A stretch of DNA of 15,804 nucleotides, from the NCBI GenBank assembly GCA_947624665.1, contig CANQLK010000024.1, positions 1 to 15,804 on the forward strand, given 5' to 3'. The notes under the pieces were generated by a model. It saw only the letters and a list, made by a program, of their open reading frames with translations, searched no databases and was not told the origin of the DNA. Both the position numbers and the translations under genes were made by a program. This DNA comes from Candidatus Gastranaerophilales bacterium. GTDB taxonomy: Bacteria; Cyanobacteriota; Vampirovibrionia; Gastranaerophilales; Gastranaerophilaceae. This document shows, in pieces, positions 1 through 5,012 of the stretch (position 1 is the first letter of the stretch; the number at the start of each line of letters is the position of its first letter).

Positions 1-81
1 ACAATATTAAATGCATATAGAGAACAAAGAGAAGTTATAAAAAATGGATACAGAACGGATACAGAAAAACTGGCTATATAA
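1..81 (+). CDS. C-terminal tail of an unidentified gene (truncated by window edge)
   Basis: The first frame is open from base 1 through 26 codons to a TAA at 79-81. The residues are charged and helical, ending in TDTEKLAI. The tail is compatible with the helical end of many proteins, such as a TolC-type efflux component, but it is too short to identify. It ends about 50 bases from the tRNA gene, which is transcribed towards it. No convincing terminator follows. An open frame of this length can occur by chance, so confidence is low. Confidence 0.35.
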   Translation, partial: TILNAYREQREVIKNGYRTDTEKLAI

Positions 82-130
82 AATAATAAAAGTGGCAATA
101 GCTATAATGTTTATCATTATTGAATAAAAC

Positions 131-206
131 TGGTGGGCAGTACAGGACTTGAACCTGCGACCTCCACAATGTCAATGTGATGCGCTACCAACTGCGCTAA
201 CCGCCC
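131..206 (-). tRNA. tRNA-Val (anticodon GAC), CCA encoded
   Basis: The reverse complement folds as a standard 76-base cloverleaf. The seven-pair acceptor stem GGGCGGT/ACTGCCC has one G-T pair. The D arm has GCGC on both sides of AGTTGGTA. The anticodon stem TCACA/TGTGG encloses loop TTGACAT with anticodon GAC, reading valine codon GUC. The T arm is GCAGG-TTCAAGT-CCTGT. The discriminator is A and the 3' CCA is encoded in the DNA (131-133). Confidence 0.96.
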
Positions 207-216
207 TCTTATTCCT

Positions 217-244
217 ATTCTAATATATAATATTTTAATTACAA
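217..244 (-). promoter_or_regulatory. Probable promoter of tRNA-Val
   Basis: On the minus strand TTGTAA (244-239) is separated by 16 bases from TAGAAT (222-217). This places the start of transcription about 4-5 bases before the mature tRNA 5' end. The -35 matches TTGACA at 4 of 6 positions and the -10 matches TATAAT at 5 of 6. Confidence 0.5.
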
Positions 245-258
245 TATTCTATCTACTG

Positions 259-285
259 TTTTATTACCTACCACCTTTTATTACC
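259..285. repeat. Two 10-bp direct repeats, 17-bp period
   Basis: TTTTATTACC occurs at 259-268 and again at 276-285, in the gap between the tRNA and pdxJ. It could be a regulator site, or chance in AT-rich DNA. The rest of 207-395 shows only AT-rich sequence, with no gene I can support. Confidence 0.3.
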
Positions 286-395
286 GTAATTTATACTATT
301 ATTCATTTTTAATATTTCTTTATAAATGTAAAGATATTTAATAAAAAGAGAATTATATGGAAATTCAAATATTTAATATTTTGCTTCTTTTTTAT

Positions 396-423
396 TTGAA
401 AGATAATAAATACGTTATATAAT
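396..423 (+). promoter_or_regulatory. Probable pdxJ promoter
   Basis: TTGAAA (396-401), a 16-base spacer, then a perfect TATAAT (418-423). Transcription would start near base 430, so the leader would be only about 10 bases and would begin at the SD GGAGGG (430-435) before ATG 441. Confidence 0.6.
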
Positions 424-440
424 CTTTTCGGAGGGTTATT

Positions 441-1157
441 ATGTTATTAGGTGTAAATATTGATCATATAGCAACATTAAGAAACGCAAGAAACGGGAGT
501 GAACCTTCTGTTATTGAAGCGGCAAAAGTATGTTTAAAAGCAGGTGCCAATGGCATTACCGCTCATTTAAGAGAGGACAGGCGTCATATTAAAGATATTG
601 ATATTTATGCTTTAAGAAAAGACATTAATTGCAGATTAAATATGGAAATGGCTGCAACAGAAGAAATGCAAAAAATCGCTCTGGATTTATTGCCTGATTC
701 CTGCTGCATAGTACCTGAGAAAAGACGAGAAATTACGACCGAAGGAGGTTTGGATGTTGCAAACAATCCTGAATATATTAAAAACTTTATTTTACCGCTT
801 ATCAATAATGGTATTAACGTAAGTTTATTTATTGATCCTTATGAAAATCAAATTGAAGCCGCCTATAAATCATGTGCTAAATATATAGAACTTCATACTG
901 GAAGCTATTCATCGGCATTTGGAACTGATTTGGAAGAATCGGAATTTCAAAAACTTAAGAAATCTGCACAACTGGCACAATCATTTGGCATAAAAGTTAA
1001 CGCCGGTCACGGGTTAAACTATGATAATGTTAAACGTATGCACCAAATTAGCGGTTTACACGAACTTAACATTGGTCACAGCATTATCTCAAAATCTGTT
1101 TTCATTGGTCTTGAAAACGCCGTAAAAGATATGCTATTATTAGTTAATAAAATTTAA
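441..1157 (+). CDS. pdxJ: Pyridoxine 5'-phosphate synthase PdxJ
   Basis: Cytosolic TIM-barrel enzyme of the DXP-dependent vitamin B6 pathway. It condenses 3-amino-2-oxopropyl phosphate (the PdxA product) with deoxyxylulose 5-phosphate to give pyridoxine 5'-phosphate. The 238 residues match the usual PdxJ length. Recognisable family blocks are LGVNIDHIATLRNAR at residues 3-17, HLREDRRH (42-49, with a catalytic histidine), NMEMA (67-71, with the conserved Glu), VPEKR, TTEGGLDVA, SLFIDP, the ELHTG block and NAGHGLNY (with the late catalytic His). The ATG has the strong SD GGAGGG five bases upstream. No other B6 gene is in the window. A clear terminator is not visible in the 82-base gap to the next gene, so some read-through is possible. 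Identification is secure. Confidence 0.97.
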   Translation: MLLGVNIDHIATLRNARNGSEPSVIEAAKVCLKAGANGITAHLREDRRHIKDIDIYALRKDINCRLNMEMAATEEMQKIALDLLPDSCCIVPEKRREITTEGGLDVANNPEYIKNFILPLINNGINVSLFIDPYENQIEAAYKSCAKYIELHTGSYSSAFGTDLEESEFQKLKKSAQLAQSFGIKVNAGHGLNYDNVKRMHQISGLHELNIGHSIISKSVFIGLENAVKDMLLLVNKI

Positions 1158-1239
1158 CATTAACCCTAAAAAAAGCAAAAAACGATATTTATAGGTTTTA
1201 AATTATTGTACTGTAAGGTAATTATAAAGAGGTAAAACG

Positions 1240-1758
1240 ATGTCTGAAATATTTACCAATATGGGATTTCCAAATCCACCGCTAACAACTGTACCTGCTC
1301 AATCAACACCCGTTGATACAGCTATTGAATCTAAAGCTGTTGCAACTCAGAATATAAAAGAGACACCAAATGATGAATTTGTGTCACAAGATAAAGATAC
1401 AAAACAAAAGAAAAAAGGTCTGTTTTCTACCCTAAGAACATTTATATCCGATTTTAAAAAAGGTATAACTAATATATCCGAGTATTCTAAAGGTTTGGCA
1501 AAAGGTATTAAAGACGGCGTTGTGTTTGGTTCCATTGCATATACCGGTGTATCAGTCAAACATGCTTTTGACATGCATACTATGAAAAAAGCAGCAGAAA
1601 GAGCAGGCGAAGCAATACCTCAATTTACAAAAAGCAAACTCGCTCTTCCCATTACGGTTGCAGTCGTTTCAGCTGCTATAATTAAAAATCTTTGGAATGC
1701 TTCTTTAAGCGCAAACAGAAAGAAATCCGATATTCACCATACATATATTGGTCACTAA
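1240..1758 (+). CDS. Hypothetical small membrane-associated protein
   Basis: A 172-residue protein I do not recognise. Residues 1-50 are low-complexity, rich in Pro, Thr, Ser and Gln. A very basic patch KQKKKG lies at 55-60, then an amphipathic stretch. Two hydrophobic segments follow, a weak one at about 92-106 and a stronger one at about 134-152 starting KLALPITVAV. The tail is polar and ends HHTYIGH. There is no signal peptide or catalytic motif. The start is supported by AGAGG seven bases before ATG 1240, and a strong terminator follows the stop. The Lys-x-x-Leu-Pro-plus-hydrophobic layout resembles the truncated protein at 15448-15804, so the two may belong to one lineage-specific family, but the similarity is short. 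Function unknown. Confidence 0.75.
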   Translation: MSEIFTNMGFPNPPLTTVPAQSTPVDTAIESKAVATQNIKETPNDEFVSQDKDTKQKKKGLFSTLRTFISDFKKGITNISEYSKGLAKGIKDGVVFGSIAYTGVSVKHAFDMHTMKKAAERAGEAIPQFTKSKLALPITVAVVSAAIIKNLWNASLSANRKKSDIHHTYIGH

Positions 1759-1772
1759 ACTGACTTTTTAAT

Positions 1773-1812
1773 AAAATAAAACAGGCATAACTAAATGCCT
1801 GTTTTATTTTTT
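1773..1812 (+). terminator. Strong intrinsic terminator after the 1240 gene
   Basis: A perfect 16-bp stem: 1773-1788 pairs with 1795-1810, with a 6-base loop AACTAA and a T-rich 3' arm. The core is ACAGGCAT/ATGCCTGT. The A-rich 5' arm could also let it act on the opposite strand. Confidence 0.9.
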
Positions 1813-1819
1813 ATTATTG

Positions 1820-1828
1820 TGTTATAAT
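1820..1828 (+). promoter_or_regulatory. Extended -10 promoter of the ycf23-like gene
   Basis: TGTTATAAT is an exact TGn-TATAAT extended -10 element. The -35 position falls inside the preceding terminator arm and is poor, as is usual for extended -10 promoters. The predicted leader is about 26 bases and contains the SD GGAGGT (1852-1857). Confidence 0.6.
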
Positions 1829-1860
1829 TTTTTTCGATAGTATTGATAATCGGAGGTATT

Positions 1861-2622
1861 ATGAACAGAATTGATTTATTTAAAAATGATTTATCCCAAA
1901 GAAAAGCAATAAAAATTATTGCAGGTATTGATAATTTTGATAAGGAATCGGTAAAAAATGTAGTTACTGCTGCACAAGTCGGTGGTGCCAGTGCCGTAGA
2001 TATTTGTTACAACGAAGAAATTATCTCAATGGTTAAAGGAATGACAACACTTCCCGTATTCGTTTCATCTGTTAACCCTACAGAACTTGCAAATGCGGTA
2101 AAACTTGGTGCTGATGCCATTGAAGTAGGCAATTTTGATGCATTCTACAAAAAAGGTATGAGAGTTTCCTCTGATGAAGTTTTAAACATTGTTAATGAAA
2201 CATTAAGATTGCTTGACGGTGTTAAAACATTTATCTGTGTTACTGTTCCCGGACACATCGATATATCCGAACAAATTTCACTTGCTAATAAACTTGAAGA
2301 AATGGGCATAGATTTAATTCAAACAGAAGGTGCAGCTACGGTTACTCCTACAAAAGCAGGCGCAAGAGGTCTTTTACAAACAGCCGAAGTTTCAATTTCA
2401 AATACTATTGAATTAGTTAGAAATATATCTGTTCCCGTAATGACAGCTTCAGGAATTACTACCACAACCGCCCCGATGGCATTTGCCGCAGGTGCTTGTG
2501 CAATTGGCGTTGGTTCATGCGTAAATAAATTAAACTCTACAATAGCTATGATTGCCGTTGTTAAGTCATTAGTCGAATCAGTTTCCCGTTCTTCTTCAAA
2601 CAGAGAAATGATTAACGCTTAA
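1861..2622 (+). CDS. ycf23: Ycf23 / DUF561 family TIM-barrel protein
   Basis: A 253-residue protein matching the Ycf23/DUF561 family of cyanobacteria and plastids, whose biochemical role is not established as far as I know. Blocks seen are KIIAGIDNFD (18-27), GGASAVDI, SSVNP (69-73), GADAIEVGNFDAFY (83-96), VTVPGH, IQTEGAA (153-159), ASGITTTTAPMAFAAGA (196-212), GVGSCVN and LNSTIAMIAVVKSLVE (224-239). The fold should be a TIM barrel; the late GVGS block resembles a phosphate-binding loop (inference). An in-frame TTG at 1843 could extend it, but GGAGGT just before ATG 1861 decides the start. The gene is flanked by terminators on both sides, so it is probably a single-gene transcript. The family call is firm; the function is open. 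Confidence 0.9.
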   Translation: MNRIDLFKNDLSQRKAIKIIAGIDNFDKESVKNVVTAAQVGGASAVDICYNEEIISMVKGMTTLPVFVSSVNPTELANAVKLGADAIEVGNFDAFYKKGMRVSSDEVLNIVNETLRLLDGVKTFICVTVPGHIDISEQISLANKLEEMGIDLIQTEGAATVTPTKAGARGLLQTAEVSISNTIELVRNISVPVMTASGITTTTAPMAFAAGACAIGVGSCVNKLNSTIAMIAVVKSLVESVSRSSSNREMINA

Positions 2623-2629
2623 AAATTAC

Positions 2630-2657
2630 AGAGGAGCTTTTACAGCTCCTCTTTTTT
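2630..2657 (+). terminator. Intrinsic terminator after ycf23
   Basis: AGAGGAGCT (2630-2638), loop TTTAC, AGCTCCTCT (2644-2652), then a run of six T (2652-2657). It ends three bases before the first possible start codon of the next gene. Confidence 0.9.
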
Positions 2658-2665
2658 AGGGTGAT
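2658..2665 (+). promoter_or_regulatory. SD-like AGGGTGAT that points to TTG 2670
   Basis: GGTGAT (2660-2665) matches the 3' part of the full anti-SD complement AAGGAGGTGATC. It overlaps the GTG at 2661 and the ATG at 2664 but lies four bases before TTG 2670, which favours TTG as the start. Confidence 0.4.
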
Positions 2666-2669
2666 GTTT

Positions 2670-3698
2670 TTGATTCGGCATTCAAATATTGACTATAAAT
2701 ACAAATTATTAACTTTTGACGAACTGGTCATTAATTTAGACAGGTTATCCAGATTTAAATTGCCTGATAATTCTTTTAAAAGAGTCTTTTTCGACATTAT
2801 CCTTAAATGTCTTATTTTACCCAAATATTCAAAAAAGGAGTTGGAATTAACTGATTTTAAATTAATTTCATGCATTGTGCAAAAAATATGGAATGACTCC
2901 GTATCAAAATTTTCATGTGATTGTTCAATCAATATTGATATAAGCATGCTTGCTTTAAGATTTATAATTAATAACACGTTTAAAAATATAAACCTTAATA
3001 CAAAAATATTGCTTAATTCAAATCTAATGCTTACGCCTGTTTTAAATAAACTAAACTATAATGAAATCGCATACAACCTTAAGTTTTTAAAAAAAGTTTC
3101 AGAAAAAATTAAGAACCCTGAGGACATTAATTTTGAAAACTTAGAAAATCTCAGATATAAGTTTAATTTAACCTACCCGATAAAAAAATTGTTAATAGTT
3201 GAAGGCATCACGGAAGAAATTCTGCTGCCGATTTTTGCAAAAAAATTAAATCATGATTTTTCAAGTGAAGGTATTTTCATACTTGGGGCAGGAGGCAAAA
3301 GTAAAAGTCCTTCTTTATATATGAAAATTAAAGATAGATTGAATATACCGATTGTATTGCTTTTCGATTTTGATGCCTATGAAATATGCGATAATTTAAA
3401 GAATATTCTGCAAAAAAAAGATAAATATATATTAATAGATAAAGGAGAATTTGAAGATATTCTTTCTTTAAATCTCATTAAAAGAACATTAAACAAATAT
3501 TATGAGCCTGCCAGTCCGCTCATAACGGAAGATTTAAAGCGTTTTAATAAAATGTGTGATAATATAGAATTCTTTTTTAAAAGCAGACATTTAGGCGAAT
3601 TTAAAAAATCATCCTTTGCCAAATTATTGGCTGAAAACGTTAAATACGACAGTGATTTCACTTCAGAAATTAAAAATTTATTAATTTCTGTTTTATAA
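2670..3698 (+). CDS. Orphan TOPRIM-domain protein (OLD-nuclease-like)
   Basis: A 342-residue protein (345 if GTG 2661 is used). Residues 1-170 are a helical, Lys/Leu/Asn-rich region I cannot assign. From about 172 a TOPRIM fold is visible: LLIVEGITEE with the motif-I Glu at 178, then ILGAGGKSK, then LLFDFDAYE with the paired Asp residues at 233 and 235, then KGEFEDIL at 258-265. Order and spacing resemble the TOPRIM half of OLD-family nucleases, where these acids bind metal and cut DNA. No Walker A or B motif is present and no ABC ATPase gene is adjacent, so it is not a normal OLD protein. The start is uncertain (GTG 2661, ATG 2664 or TTG 2670); only TTG has a properly spaced SD. Transcription must come by read-through of the upstream terminator or from a promoter inside ycf23. 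The nuclease role is inference. Confidence 0.8.
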   Translation: MIRHSNIDYKYKLLTFDELVINLDRLSRFKLPDNSFKRVFFDIILKCLILPKYSKKELELTDFKLISCIVQKIWNDSVSKFSCDCSINIDISMLALRFIINNTFKNINLNTKILLNSNLMLTPVLNKLNYNEIAYNLKFLKKVSEKIKNPEDINFENLENLRYKFNLTYPIKKLLIVEGITEEILLPIFAKKLNHDFSSEGIFILGAGGKSKSPSLYMKIKDRLNIPIVLLFDFDAYEICDNLKNILQKKDKYILIDKGEFEDILSLNLIKRTLNKYYEPASPLITEDLKRFNKMCDNIEFFFKSRHLGEFKKSSFAKLLAENVKYDSDFTSEIKNLLISVL

Positions 3699-3701
3699 CT
3701 G

Positions 3702-3731
3702 TTGCAAATTTAAGTTTGTAAATGTTATTAT
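3702..3731 (+). promoter_or_regulatory. Candidate promoter of the WG-repeat gene
   Basis: TTGCAA (3702-3707), an 18-base spacer, then TATTAT (3726-3731) preceded by TGT, giving an extended -10. An alternative in the same gap is TTGTAA (3716-3721) with TATAGT (3738-3743), spacer 16. Confidence 0.4.
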
Positions 3732-3757
3732 TCGATATATAGTTATGGGAGTAAGGT

Positions 3758-4888
3758 ATGAAAAAGTCAGTTATTTTATTGGTTATTTTATCTTTTATAT
3801 TAGTTAATAGAGTTTTTGCAGAAGAAGAAATTGATTTTAAAAGCGGTGTTCTTAACCTCCCTCAGGAAGTTAAATCTGCGAAACTTGTTCAAATTGAAGA
3901 CGGTGACTCTATAAAACAGGCAGAAACAGTTTTTGAAACATACAAAATTCTTATTATCAAAACTGAAGATGGTTACGGTATTTATAATAAGGAAACAGAA
4001 TCTTTTATGTATATGCCTATTATTGATGAAATTGAAAAGTTAACGGATAATAATTATGAATTTAAAATTAAGGTAAGAAATTTGCTCGGATATGTAAATA
4101 CAGATACTGAAACAGATTTTCTGGGCAGTTTTGATGATATTTCTTTGTTTGGTGATTATTTAAAAGTAAAAAAAGATAATAAATTCGGATTATTGGATAA
4201 ATCAGGGAATACCGTTTTAAAGACGAAATTTTCAAAGATATCTTCTTTAGCAGGAACTGATACTGAATATATTGCAGCAAAGTACAAAGGCGAATATCAG
4301 ATTTATGATATGGAAGGCAAATTACTGCCGGATGATGAATTGTATACGGTTGTAAACGACAAGGACGAAACTCTAATCAACGATTTAAAACCTGAACTTT
4401 TAGAGTATATCACTGAGCAAAAGAAAAAAGACAAAGAATATATTGCAGCAAATTTTGTAACAAATAACGGCTCAGTCAAAATTAACGGTAAAGATTTTAC
4501 AATAAAAACAGAAAACGGGAAAGCAGGTTTGGTTAATGATTTAGGAATAACCGTTATTCCCGCCGAATATGATTTAATTACTTTAAGACGTCCTTGCAGG
4601 CATTTCAGTGAAGATTTAATTTATGTAAAAAATAATAATTTATATACTGCTTTTAATGAAAAAGGGGATATAATCGTTGAACAGTTCGATGACAGAGTTG
4701 AAGTTTATAAGTACGGTAAAGTATATACTTATGAGTATTCCGACGGTAAATGGATTTTAAAATCTAAAAACAAACAGCTTGGTATACTTGAAAATGTTGA
4801 TAACAAATACAGATTTACAAGAACTGCATATTCTTTCAGAAATCTTCACAGAATTAATAAACTTTTAATTTCTATAATTTCAATGTAA
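3758..4888 (+). CDS. Secreted WG-repeat-like protein
   Basis: A 376-residue exported protein. It begins with a textbook Sec signal peptide: MKKS, a hydrophobic core to about residue 16, and a likely cut after VFA at 19-21. The mature part shows degenerate WG-type beta repeats of the form 'xYG-hydrophobic-x-[ND]-xxGxxxhxxxhDxI': YGIYNKETE near 73, LGYVNTDTE near 110, FGLLDKSGN near 143, AGLVNDLG near 256 and a weaker one around AFNEKGDII near 295. There is no Cys after the signal, so it is not a lipoprotein, and no anchor is seen. WG repeats are thought to be binding scaffolds; the partner is unknown. SD GGGAG lies six bases before ATG 3758. A strong terminator follows, so it is probably a single-gene unit. 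Confidence 0.8.
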   Translation: MKKSVILLVILSFILVNRVFAEEEIDFKSGVLNLPQEVKSAKLVQIEDGDSIKQAETVFETYKILIIKTEDGYGIYNKETESFMYMPIIDEIEKLTDNNYEFKIKVRNLLGYVNTDTETDFLGSFDDISLFGDYLKVKKDNKFGLLDKSGNTVLKTKFSKISSLAGTDTEYIAAKYKGEYQIYDMEGKLLPDDELYTVVNDKDETLINDLKPELLEYITEQKKKDKEYIAANFVTNNGSVKINGKDFTIKTENGKAGLVNDLGITVIPAEYDLITLRRPCRHFSEDLIYVKNNNLYTAFNEKGDIIVEQFDDRVEVYKYGKVYTYEYSDGKWILKSKNKQLGILENVDNKYRFTRTAYSFRNLHRINKLLISIISM

Positions 4889-4910
4889 TGAATTTAAATT
4901 ATAAGTACAT

Positions 4911-4941
4911 AAAAAGAGTATTAAATTAATACTCTTTTTTT
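4911..4941 (+). terminator. Intrinsic terminator after the WG-repeat gene
   Basis: AAAAAGAGTAT (4911-4921) pairs with ATACTCTTTTT (4929-4939) around a 7-base loop, followed by more T. The stem is AT-rich but perfect. Confidence 0.85.
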
Positions 4942-5012
4942 ATGCAAAAAATATTTTCAGGAGTTTTAGTAATAATAATTAAAATATTTCTGCGGGTATG
5001 AAAGGGAAATTT

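Noticed and set aside
104..120. Small inverted repeat ATAATG-TTTAT-CATTAT downstream of tRNA-Val and the 1-81 gene tail
   Set aside because: Only six AT-rich pairs and no T-run on either strand; not a supportable terminator.
357..422. A 21-codon ORF (MEIQIFNILLLF...) ahead of pdxJ with a weak AAGAG upstream
   Set aside because: It overlaps the predicted pdxJ promoter, has no strong SD and no sign of a leader-peptide attenuator; likely chance in AT-rich DNA.
1843..1860. TTG start extending ycf23 by six residues
   Set aside because: The extension would cover the SD GGAGGT itself; ATG 1861 is the natural start.
3702..3735. Imperfect inverted repeat before the WG-repeat gene
   Set aside because: Roughly 11 of 15 positions match, AT-rich; not enough to call an operator.
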